DNA of 64,000 nucleotides from Sarcocystis neurona. Its lineage: Eukaryota > Apicomplexa > Conoidasida > Eucoccidiorida > Sarcocystidae. Shown piece after piece: positions 23,692 to 36,300 of the stretch. The stretch is from NCBI GenBank assembly GCA_000727475.1, contig KL647297.1, forward strand, positions 2,437,577-2,501,576. Direction: 5' to 3'. A program made the position numbers and the translations under genes. The notes under the pieces are model-generated. The model had not been told where the DNA came from. It ran no database searches and saw nothing but the letters and a program-made list of their open reading frames with translations. How positions within the stretch are numbered: position 1 is the first letter of the stretch; every line of letters begins with the position of its first letter.

Positions 23692-26600
23692 CTGCAAAAA
23701 CTGTTCACGCAGCCACGCCTCTGCCGCCGCTCTCACGGCTCCCGAAGACGCGCCCCCAGCCGCAGAAGAGGGAGACGAGACGGGGGAGGTGCGCAGGGTC
23801 CTCCCCGCAGCCGGCGGAGACGGCGAAACGGAGGAAGCGCGAGACGCCGCAGCTGAAATGCGAGAAGGAGAGGAGAAACACCGGGACGCACAAGGAGGAG
23901 AGGGTGGAGGAGAACGCGAAGAAAATGAAGCAGATGCTGAGCAAGAAGACCCGGTGGCGCTGCCGGGAGACGGGGTACGAGCGGGCAGTGCGGAAGACGA
24001 AGACGAGGAGCAGGAAGAGCAGCAGGAGCCGGCAGAGGGAGAGAGAGGAGCAGCAAGCCGAGGCGACAGAGGGCGAGCCAACGATGAAGCAGGAGGAAGA
24101 CGAAGCAAATGCGAGGACGCGGGAGGATGCAAAGTAGAGGCAGCCGTAACGGGGCAAGGCGACAGAGGGGGGGACGGCGTGAAAGACGTCCCAGCAGAAG
24201 CAGCGGCCGTGGAAGAGGGCGCAGGAGCCGCAGGTGGAGCAGGGCGCGACAGAGCAGCAGTGGCAGATTTAGCAGCAGCAGCAGCAGGAGAGGAAGACGG
24301 TGACCCAGGAGGGGTCGGGGAGGCGCTCGCAGCAGCGGCAGGAGGAAGAAGAGAGCGAATCGTGGCGAGGTCACCTGCAGCAGCAGCAAACGCAGGGCAG
24401 ACGCATGCAGGCAGGTGCTGCTGGTGTTGCAGCGTCAACAGCGCAATGCGTCGGAGAAAACGCAGCGAGAGGCACACCCATCGTCGTAACCGCAGCAACA
24501 GGAGGAACAGCAGCGGAAGGAGCGAAGGCGCCACGGAGAAAGTCGACCGTTTCCAGCAGCAGCAGCAGCACAAGCAGGAGCCGACAAAACGGAGGAGAGA
24601 GCAGCTAAGGAACATGCAGCTGCTGCAGCAAAGGGAGAGTGGGAAGTAGAAGAGCCCGTCGACTCACCAACGACTCCCACAGACACACAGACAGAGAGCA
24701 GCAAAACAAGAACTCTGTACATAGACCGCCGCGCCTCATAAATTTATGCAGGTGTCTCACTATCTCTCTCAATCACCTGCAAGGGAGACAGATGTACATA
24801 TCTGGCTGCTCCGAATATATATGTACACACATACATATGTGTACAAAATGTGACTTCTCTGCATCGCGCTGCTGCTGCTGCTGCATGACAGAAGGAGGAG
24901 GCAAACAGAAGAAGAAGTGGACAGTGAGGAGGAGCAGGAGGCAGAGAGCGACAGCCAGCGAAAGTATTGGGCAACGGATCTCGGGAGCAGCAACAGCAGC
25001 TAGAAGAGACGACGGAGCAGGAGCACCAGCAGCTAGCAGAGAAGACGGGGCAGCGGCAGCAGCTGGAAGAGACGACCGAGCAGCAGCAGCAGCTAGAAGA
25101 GAAAATGAAGCAGCAGTCGGAGCAGGACCTGCAGCAGCAGCGTCGGAAGCCTGGCGCAGGCACAGCAGCAAGGGTACGGCGACATGAGGCAAAGTCAGAG
25201 ATACAGCAGGTGCTGCAGTTGCTGCTGCAAGTGCTGCGCAGGAAGGACGCAACGTCGCTGCCACAGACACAGCATGCTTCCTTTTCTTTCCTTTTCCACT
25301 TGCCTTTCTTTCTGTCGATCGCTGCGAGTATATTCTCTTCTGCTGCTGGTGGACTTTCTCCTGCCGCTTCTCCGTCTTCTCCGCTTGCTGCTGCTGCAGA
25401 AGTCGTTTCCGCTCCGTTGGCCGCTCGCTGGCGCTCCGATGCTCCGGCCGCCGCTGTCCATTGCGTCTCTTCGCCTGCTGCTGTCGTTGGTGTGGCGGGT
25501 CTGGGGGCTGCATTATCTGCTCTTACCTCGGCTGCTGCTACCGCTTCTGCTGCTGCTGTTGCTGTTGGTGCCCCTGCTTCGCGCGCCCTTTCGGCGCCTG
25601 CTGCCGTTGCCGCCGCTCCTGCTGCATGCGCGTGAAAGAGAGAGGGGAACGCGGCAGCAGCAGCAGCACCAGTAGACGAGGACGAGCTGGAGGCACAGAA
25701 GGAAGAGGAAGAAAGGGGGACAGAGCAGCAGCGTTTAAACTGCCTATTTCCGCAGTCTCTCTCTCCCAGCGGGCAACGACGCTTGTCGCATTGCAGGCCT
25801 CGGGCTTTATTGAGGCAGTCCGCATCGCAGCTGCTGCTGCAGATGCATCGCTCCTGCTGCAGCCCATCAGCAGCACGAGGCGCGCGCAGCAGATTTGGTC
25901 GGCATGTGGGAGGGAACACGCAGGCGTTGATAAATTCAAATTGCAGCAGGTCTCCCCGAACGACCCGTCCGGCGACAGCTGCTGCTGCTCGTCCCGCTGC
26001 CTCGCGTGCCTGCCGCTCCGCTGCTGCTGCTACGTCCTGCTGCTTCTCTCCAGCGTCTCCCGCCTCCTCAGCAGCTCGTTCTCCGCACGATCCTCCTCCT
26101 TCTGCTGCGATTGCAGGTGCGGCAATTCCTCCTGTTCTTCCTCGCCGAGCTGCTGCTCCGGCTGCCGCTGCTCGACCACGGCCGGCGCCGCCCCGCCTCT
26201 CCCCCCCAGCTGCTGCTGTGCGTCTCCCTCCGCGGCCTGGCGTCCCTGCTGCCAATGTAGGTCCTGCTGACGCTGCTGCTGCGAGAATTCCCGCGGGTTC
26301 TGCTTCTGGTGGCGGCGTTCTGCCGGGGGCACGCCGTGCTACGCTTTGTCCTAGTCCTCCTCGGTGCCGTGCTTCGGAAGTGCCACGGCCCTTTCGTTTT
26401 AACAGATGCATGCGGCTGCCCACGTACACAGCAGCAGGAGCAGCGGCAAAGGAGGCCGCACCACGGCGACCTCCCCTACGGGCAACAATCGCAACGCGTC
26501 TACTTCCAGCAGCAACGGCGTAACGGCCCGCTGCAGCAGCAGCAGTACATGGATGTGCGACAACAGCAGCAGCGCACGGCTCTGTAGCAGCAGCAGCAGC

Positions 26601-29600
26601 AAATCCCAACGCAGCAGCAGGTTTCTGTGAGGCCGCCGCGCTGCAGCAACGCGAGCCACGCGCACGTCGACTGTGCGGGAGGTGTGAAGTCCTGCCTCTC
26701 TGCTGTTGCTGCTGCGTCTTCCTCTCAATAACCGTCGCGCAGCTTCTTTGTTTCTGCGGCGTTGGCATGCACCAGCTGCTGCCGGGGGCTGTATCCGAGG
26801 AAGCAGCAGGAGCAGCAGTCTCCACTGCTGTGCTCCACATGTCACTGGCGTTATTACGGTTCCACTCTTCCTCTTGTATAGGAGAAACGCAGGGAGGGAG
26901 GGAGCAGGCTGAGACCTCTGCTGCTGCTACTGCATCCTCATCTTCATCTGCTGCTGCCTTTTCGTCCATTGGTGCAGTGTTTTCCCCAACTTCGAACGTC
27001 GCACTCCCCTCTACGGCTGGTGCAGCGCCTCCTGCTGCTGCTGCTACTACAGCGGGTGGTGGGAGAGCCCTACGAGCCAGCTGTTCCCGCAGGGTGCTGG
27101 AATGGCAGCAGGGACACCAACAATAGAGTCGTAGCGACAGAGCAGTCGCGGCAGCAGCAGCAGCTGCGGCAGCAGCAGAGGGGTTGCGACAGCAGCAGCA
27201 GCCGTCGAGAAGTGAAGAGCAGCGCAGCATGTGAAGCACGGCAGTAACACTGGCGCGAACGGGCACGAAGAAGCAGCCAAGGGACGCATGCCGCAGGAGC
27301 GCACACAGCGGTCTCGCACAGCAGCAGCAACTCCGCGGTCCTCGCACACACATACACACAGACTTACACTCACAGACGCAGTAAGAAGACCAGCAGCAGT
27401 ATCAACGGTGCAGAGGGAAAAAAATAGTTATTGCCCATCCGTGAACAGAAAACGAGGACGAGCGGCCGGTAGACAAATCGAAGAATAAGTGAAGCAGCCC
27501 TCGCAGTCGCAGACGCAAAGGAGAGGACTAACACACCGCAACAGCAGCTGCTGCCGCAGGGGTGTATGAACACCAGACGATACATATATAGTAACGTATT
27601 TACATCTATAAACAAATATACACAAGCCGTGTACAGGCGTATGCATATGACTTTTTATAGAGTATATATATATGCATATGTATAGATATATGCATGTACA
27701 GTACCGTACCTGCAGAAGCTGGTGACGCATGCGATACGCTTGCGCAGTTCGACGAGTTCCTCTCCACTTCCAGTCGCCTCAGCAGCCTCAAAAAGGAACT
27801 TTCCCGAGTTTCCCTTAACGTTGGTGCTGCTGTTGCTGCTCCTCCTCCTTCTTTTTCTCTTTTTCCTGCTCCTGACACCCCCTTTGCTGCTGTTGCTGCT
27901 GCTGCTGCTGTTGCTGCTGCAGCAGCTGTCACTCCCGCATGTGTGGCTCTCGCGGACCTGCGTTCTCCTCTTCTGCGGCCCGTTCCCTTCAACCCGGCTG
28001 CTGCTGCTGCAGTGCGAGCGGGCGGGCACACTCACAGACGACCGCGTCTCTGCTATGGCTGCTGCTGCCGCTGCTACTGCCTCTGCGTCTGTTGCGTCTG
28101 CTGCTGCTCCTGCTTCTTCTGCTCTCGCGTGTGGTCTCGCAAGCAGCCGGCAGAAGTCGCAGATGATGCACCCCAGTTCCCGGTTTATAATTTTGGCTGC
28201 TGGAGGTACGCAGAGGGAGCAGAAGCAGCTGCTGCAGCATGCGCACTCCCACACATTGACAAGCGGGGAGAGCAGCAGCGGGGGAAACAAATCCGGCCGT
28301 GGCGGCTTGTACTGCGGGGGAATAGAACAGCAGCAACAGCAGCAAAAAGGCGACAGCAGCGGAGTAAAACAGCAGCACGAACCACACACACCAGCGGCTT
28401 TGCTTTCCGACCGGCACCACCCAGCTGCAGCAGCAGCAGCAGTGGCAGCAGAAACGAGCGCCCCAGCAACCCGAGGATAAACCAGCAGCAGTAGTGCAAC
28501 AGCAACAACGACGCGCTGGAGCGGCGTCGCGACTTTATAGCAGCAAGAAGAGGCAGTAACTCCAGCGTCAGCGAAGAAGAAAGGAGGCGCATGCGGGTGT
28601 GAAATAGCACTAGCAGCGTAGACAATGGCAGCAGCAGCAGCGCAGGCTCAGCAGGCGAAGCGGAGGGAGACACCGCAGCCGCGGTGAGGGGCAGCAGTCA
28701 CCTAGAGGCAGAAGCCGCAACAGCCGAAACAACAAGAAAACGGGAAAGCTCAAGCAGCAGCAGGAACGGGAGCTACAACCGCCGAGAGGGGCCTGCACGA
28801 GCGGGAAGACCATGTAGTGGCTGCACCGCGGCGGCGCAGCAGCAGCAGCGGGGGTAAGACCTGACCCACACAAGTGCAGCGACAGCAGCAGAAAACCGAA
28901 GACCGGGAGAAACAGCAAAACAGAAACAGCAGCAGAAGCAGCACTTGACGCAGCATGAGGAAGAGGAGAAAATGAGCACACAGGCGTAGATAGTTAGCTT
29001 CTGTCTCGGTATACGCGCGCGGTTGGGGGGGGCAGGGCGGGGGGGAGAGAGTAGCCAGGGGACGCAGCAGCAGCTACAGCAGCAACGCAGGGAAGTAGGG
29101 ACAACAGCAGAAGAGTTACAGCAGCAAAGTCAGCGATTGTCGGGTGAGGCGACGACGTCACCGAACAGCAGCAGCAGCCCTGCGCAGCAGAAAACAGCAA
29201 CAGCAGCAGCGGAAAGGGGCAGCAGCAAGTGACGGTCGAATGGGGTCGCAGCAAGAAGCAGCTGCTCTGCATGCGGCAGCACAGCCGCTCTGCAGCAGCG
29301 AGGCGCAGCAGCAGGGGAGAAGTACGCGGTGCAGCAGAAAAAAAAACAGTCGGAGCGCTAGCAGCAGCAGGAAGAACGACGTCGGAGCGGGGGGAAGGAC
29401 ACTACTGCTGCAGGACCAACCTCCAGAGGGCGACAACAGCAGCAGCACGAGAGGGGGCAGCAGCAGCAGGAGAGTGAGCAGCAGCAGCAGCAGGAGAGAG
29501 AGTACCGGCAGAAGAGCGAGTAGCAGCGGCAAGAGTGAGAGAAGGGAAGCAGCAGCAGCAGGAGAGCGAGGCAGCAAGAGAGCAAGCAGCAGCAACAGGA

Positions 29601-30346
29601 GAGCCACCAGCAGCAGCGGGAGAATGAGGAGCAGCAGTAGGAGAGGGAGCAGCAGCAGCAGGAGAGCGCCTAGCAGCATCAGGTGGGTGGGCAACAGCAA
29701 CTACTTCTGAAGATACATCAGGAGCAAAAACCGCAGTCCCCGTTGACTGACCAGCAGAGAACACCAGCAGCATCAAACGCAGCAGCACCACTGGCAGCAC
29801 AGAAAGAAATGACGGAAACGCAGGAGCGGCTGTCGCAGTGTGCGTCCGGCTACCGCCGCCTTCCTACAGCCAACACGTTCGTCAGTATATACATATACTT
29901 GAATGCAACTGTGGAGAGATATACACGCGACCGTGACGCTTCCACGAGAAGAAATAGACGGCCGCGTATGCTTGCCTGTGTGCGTATACACATATACGTT
30001 AAGGTACCCTTGCACATACGTACGCTTGGAGAGAGAGACACATACACACAACTCATACATGTATATACATATATATTCACAGAGAGGTTGCTTCATATAT
30101 ATATACAGCGACACATATATATATATATATAGATACATACATATATATCTTTGAAGCTAGCCGTGCACATACATACGCATGCAGAGACAGAGAGACAGAT
30201 ACAATGTATAAATATAGATACATATATATAACTACGTACTCAATGTGATGTTACTTCATAGACTGAGGTAGCGATCTATATATTATATATATGCATATAT
30301 ATATATATATATATACATACACGCCCACTTGTCACTCTTCCGCCGC

Positions 30347-30382
<36 letters not shown>

Positions 30383-33300
30383 ACACATATATGTAATTTA
30401 TCCACGTGGCTACAAGTAGAGAGCGAGAGGCACCACGCAGCTGGTATAGACTTCTCTTTTTGTTTTGGTGCTGGTGAGGAAGAAGAAACAGGGGGGCAGA
30501 GAGGACAGTTGCGGCTGCTGCTGCTCCTCTGGCTGTAGTACATGCGCAGCAGCAGACCTGCTTGGTAAAAATGCGGCTGTCTGTCCATCCGCGTGTCGAT
30601 TCCTTGATGAAGTCGAAGCACGCCGCAGCAAAGCGTAGCTGCTTTTCTGCGACTTGCTCTTCTAGCTGCAGCAGCAGCTCTTCCTCTTCCTTGTCCTCCC
30701 TGCACTCCGTCTGTTGCTCCTCTCCTTCGTCCCCTCCTCCTGCTGCTGCCGTTGCTGCTTCGCCGCGCTGTCCCGAGCCTGCTGCAGCACTTTCAGACAA
30801 AACAGCTGCTGTCAAAGTCGTCTCTCCTTCTCCTTCTGCGGAGGATGTTGCTGCTCTGGCTGCTACCTCCGTCGAAGCTGATGCTGCTGCTGCTGTCTTT
30901 GCCTCTCCTCCTGACGCTGCTGCAGTGGCGACATCTCGAGGACCCACTCCCGCATCAGGTGCTCTCCGTCCATCTTCTTCTTCTTCAACAACAGCAGCAG
31001 CAGGAGGCACCGCATTAGCCGCAGCACTTCCGGCTTCAGCAGGCGAACCGAACCCAGCGGCAGCAGGACCCTCAGCTGCAGCAGCAGAAGGTTGAGCAGC
31101 AGCATCTACAACGGCAGCGCCAGCAAAAACAGTAGCAGCACTCGGAGGAGCCGCAGCGGCAGCCGATGTAGCAGCCGCAGTGGGAGAAGCAGCAGAAGCG
31201 GCGGGAGCTGCAGGTTTGCCTTTCGGCCGCTTGGAGTGTGGAGCCAGGCGCAGCTCCTCGGCGAGGTGGGCGAGCAGCCGCAGCTGTGAGTCGCATGCAA
31301 AGCGCTGCCACTCCATCGCATGGCAGGAGGCGCAGTAGTGCTGACTGCATATGAAGCGTTCTCTTCCTGCAATGAAGAAGGAGCGCAGCAATGGAGCGCC
31401 AGCAGGGCGGCAAACAGCAACTAAGAAGAGACAAGGAAATACCGACGACGCGGACAGCAGCAGTCGCAGACAGCAGCAGCCGCAGACAGCAGCAGCAGCA
31501 ACACAGCCGCGGCAACAGCAGTCGCGCAAGGGCAAATGGTTGATCACCAGCAGGAGGACAGGGGCCACAGCAGCAGCACGACAGCAGCAGCAGCAGCGCG
31601 ACAGCAGCAGCAACACAGGTCTTGCAGCAGCGCTAGTGGGACCCCGATGAGGAAGAGGAGGAAGCTGCTATTGGAGCTGCTGCTGCTGGAGCAACACATG
31701 TACATCTGCGTCTACACATATATATATATATATACATACACATATACGCAGATGTACACATACATATATATGTGTGGCGCGACCTTTCGCTTTAGTGTAG
31801 ACTCCATTTAGAGAATTATGACAGCGGTGCTGGTCAAAAGAATTTAGAGCGCGTGCAGTGTCGGCTGGTGCTTTGTAGCAGCTGCTGTAAGTTTTCACGT
31901 TCTCCCTTTGCATGTTGCTCCTCCTTATATGCCTGACCGCTGTTTGTGGGGCGTGTTGCTTCTTGGGGATGCTGCAGCACTGCTGGTCCTGCGATGGGAC
32001 TGCCTACTACCCGCTCCCCTCCTGCTGACTGCCATCTGCTGCTGCTGCCGCTGGGTGCTGTCGGGCTGCTGCTTGTGACTCCTTCTGCGAGCTGCTGCCG
32101 GTGCCTGCTGCTGGGCGCTGGGCTGCTGCCCCTGCTTGCTGCTGGTGCCTGCGGCTGGCGCTTGATGCTTGCTGGGCTGCTGTTTGGCGCTGCGCTGCTG
32201 CCCCCTGCAGCTTTTACTGCCGCGCTGCCGCCTGATGGGCTGCCTGGCTGCGTGTTGCTGTGGTAGAATCGGCAGCTGGTGTTCGTCGGCTGAGATCTGC
32301 AGCAGCTGCCAGGAGCCTGTGTGGGTTGCTCCCCCTGACCCACCTTGGGCATCAAAGAAAATCTCCTCGCCGGCATCGTAGAGAACGCGCGCTGCTGCCA
32401 CGAGTCGGTTGTTGCTGCTGGTGTTGCCGACGATGAACGTGTGACGTTTCTTGTTTCCTGCAGTCCCCCACGCTGCTGCACGGCCGCACTTGTCCTTGCC
32501 CCTGTCCGCCTGTCGCCCGTCCTCCTCCTCCTCTTCCTCTTCCTGCTCTTCTTCTCTCTCCTTCGGGTCTTTCTGCTGCTGCCGCTGCGTCCTCTCGGCC
32601 TCCTCCTTCTGCTGCGACTGCTGTGGCGCCTGTCCCTGCTGTTCGTGCGGCTCTTTCGTCTGGCGACTGCACTTCTGCTCCGGCGGCACTGCGTGCTGCT
32701 GCGAGAGCTGCTGCTGCTTCTGCTGCCGGCCCTGCTTCTGCAGCTGCTGCCCCTGGGACTGTGGGGGGGGGCTGTTGCTGCTGTTGCTGCTGCTGGAGGA
32801 GGAGCGCCAAGGTGCTCCTACTCAGTCGGATGCCTTGCTTCTGGGCGAGGCGAAGCAGCGGCGCCTCACGCGGCAGAGCCGGAGAAAAAGAAGCACCCGA
32901 AGGGAACTCGTGGAAGGGAGAAATAAATGGGATTTTCATAACGCATGCAGGCCAGCAGTAGAAGCGTCTGCAGAGCATATGGCTGCATCGCGCCAGTTGT
33001 CTCCTCGGGCGTCTCTTTCCGCAGTAACTGAACACGCACACCTCACTGTCGACAAAAGACGCATGCAAACGTGACGGAGAATCCACGTCGACAGAAAGGG
33101 AAATATAAAAGGGGAGAAAAAAAGTCTTCAACGGCGCGCAAGGCTGGACGGGCACTGCAAAACAGCCGCCCACAGCAGGTGAGGAACGCGAAGGGGAGAA
33201 GTGGCAGCTGCGACGAGGACGAAAGCAGGAGCCGAAACGGCGAGTCAAAAGAACTGGCAGCAACAAGAGAATGCAGGGCAAAAGACGAAAGAAGAAGAAA

Positions 33301-36300
33301 AGTTGAAAAGGAGGGAACACAAGAAAAAAGATGAAGAACAGAAGAACAGGAAGAAAAGGAACGCATGCATGTCGAGATATATACGTACACACTGCACGTA
33401 CGTAGTGACAGCGTACGCATGTATATCCGTACCGAGCAGAACATCTGTCCTCCTCCCTACGCAGAACGAGGAAGATAGAGAAAAAGACGTACGCACATAT
33501 ATATATATATACATGTATGTAGGTATGTATGTGTATCTACATATGTGGACACGCATGCACATGTATACACGTGTATATGTATACAGCCGTTGCAGCTGGG
33601 TAATCACAACAGATACGCAAAGGTATGTATGTCCGTATTCAGCAAAGAGTCTAACCTTCGACTTACACACAAAGAATGGGAAAAAGGGTCCTACGCATAT
33701 AAAATGCACATACACATATATTTATAGATGCATGCATATATACATACACATATACATATACACATACATCTGCAGTACGTGCATCTGTATTGAGCGAGAG
33801 TCTACCCTTCCCTCGACACACAGAGAGAAAAAGAGAAGAATCCTATGCATATAATATATATACAAGTGCATACCTATATACACATACAAATATACATACA
33901 TATATATATATGTGTGTATACCCATATATATATGTATATATACATATACAGCAGTATGTACATCCGCATGGAGGGGAGAGTCTGTCATTTCTCCTTTGCA
34001 GAGAGAGGGAGGGGGAAGTTTAAAAGACATCTACGTCGATGCATATATACAAGACTCCCGTACAGACGTCTTCACACAGACACACACATACACATACACA
34101 CACATAGCCATTCGCGCATACATACATACGAGCCAACACATGTCCACTTAAATGTGTGCGGCGTCCAACAACAATACACGCAGGAGGGGCACGCATGCGC
34201 GATGGACGTGCATATATATATATATATGTCTATATATGTATATATATACACGGAGAGACAGACGTCGGCGCAGCTACATATATACGTGTGGGAGAAAGGC
34301 AGAGGCAGCTGCAGGAAGCGCAGGAGCAGCAGCAGCAGCGGAAGGGGCCGAAGCAGGCGCGCATGCGCCACCTATTTGGCAGAGACGTGTGGGGTAAGAG
34401 GGGAGGGCGGTGTTTTCTCTTCAACAACAACCCGGCAGCAAAAGTGTCGACCCTTGCCCGGGCACACACACACACACAGATATACGTACACAGACACAGG
34501 GATGCAGGGGGAACTCAGCAGAATTCTGCTGTTCGAGAGACGTACCTGCAGGGCAACGCCGCCCGAAGGCTGCAGTCGTCGCAGCGAAACGGCGTATTCT
34601 CCTCCTGCCGCTTCTTCTTCTTCCCTTGCCGCTGCAGCTGCTGCTGCGGTCCTGGGGCTCCTGCTGCGGCTGCTGCTGCTCCTGCACACCGCCTTGTCCC
34701 CATCCCCACACACGCGGCATGAAACAGACGCTGGCACCATCCCTCGCACACCAACATTCTCGCTGCAATACACAAGAAAAGGAAACGTAGCAGGGGCAGT
34801 TTTCTCTCCAAAACAATCTCTTTACATGAGGCATCTTCGTACTCCTACAAATCGTATGCACATACTCTACCGAAGCGCACATGTACCTACACATATACAT
34901 AGAGGAGTAAAAAGTATATATATATATTGCATGCGTCTTCGTTTGTATTCATCAGCAAGGATGTACGCATAGCAATGCATATATATGTATATATACTTAT
35001 ATGCACGGACATATACATGTGTACACACATGCAGATACATGTATATATACAACAGTATATACATATACATACATACATACGTATTTGCGCACACCTGCAC
35101 ATCGCTACATATAAATACAAACATATACGTGCACACATGGTCTCACATATATATATATATATATATTCGTATACACAAGGACATACCAGAGTCCATACAG
35201 ACAGATACTTATGTACATACATAGATATACACACAGACGCTTCTATGTGAGTGAGCGTATGCAGACACAGCTGCATGCATCTGGAAACCCTGGGAAGCGA
35301 AAAAGTCGTTCGCAGAGAACTTTGCCTACGCAGATCTCTGCGAAAGCGCTCGATTTCTGCTGAGTTAGCACCCCACACCTCCAGGGCTCGCAGCTGCTGT
35401 CTCTGCTTCGTCGAGCAAAACGCTGCATCTCTCTGATGAGTTTGCTGCTCCTATCGCTGCTGCGCGGTATACGCTCGTGCGTGCTGGCACAGGCATCCCG
35501 CTGCTGTCGCTCGGCCTTCCTTGCGGCTATCGCTGCTGCTGCCGCTGCTGCTGCCGCTGCTGCTACCGCTGCTGCTGTCGCTGCTGCTAGCGCGGCTGCT
35601 GTCGCTGCTGCGCATGGGGCGTCCACCACTTCCTCTTCAGGCTGCTGCTGGACCACCGTTTCTAGATATCAACAGGACGGGGTAGCTGCTGTTTTTGCTG
35701 CGTAGAAGCTGCATGCAGTGTTGCCGCTGCTGCTCTGGCTGTTCCTGCCGCCTCGCGTCCATCCTTCCACGCTGCGCTGCGGTTGCTACTGCCGCCGTAG
35801 CGCTTGCTGCCACTGTCACACCTAACCCAGCTGGTGCCTGGGTGGTTGCGCCTGCATATGTCTGAGTGGGCAGTCGCTGCTGCTGCTGACGCTGCATCTT
35901 CTTCAAGGCATTGGCTCTTGTAGCCACGTTCTCTTCTGCTGCCGCTGCGACTTCTGCTACTGCTTCTGCTGCGACGTCTGCTACTGCGGCTGCTGCCAGG
36001 ACTTTTTCTACTGCTGCTACCGCTGCTGCTGAGAATTCTGCTGCTGTTGCTGCGAGTCTCCTGCTGCTGCAGCTGCAACGTCGTCTTCTGCCGTAACTGC
36101 TGCTGCTGTTGCTGTCCTGCTGTCTCTGACTTGTGGCGCTGCTGCTTTTCTTCCTTACGCTCCGTCTTTACTGCCCGGGCTGCTGCTGCATCACCCGTCG
36201 CCGCTGGTGCTGCTGAAGATCCAGTGTTCTACGGGTTCGCTTCTGACCGCTAATCCTCTCTCCTGTTGATGCGGTCGACCTGGTGCGGCTGCAGCACTCA

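Noticed and set aside
23453..24649. 398-codon plus-strand frame
   Set aside because: Directly antisense to the SET domain and its upstream intron; Glu/Arg repeats only.
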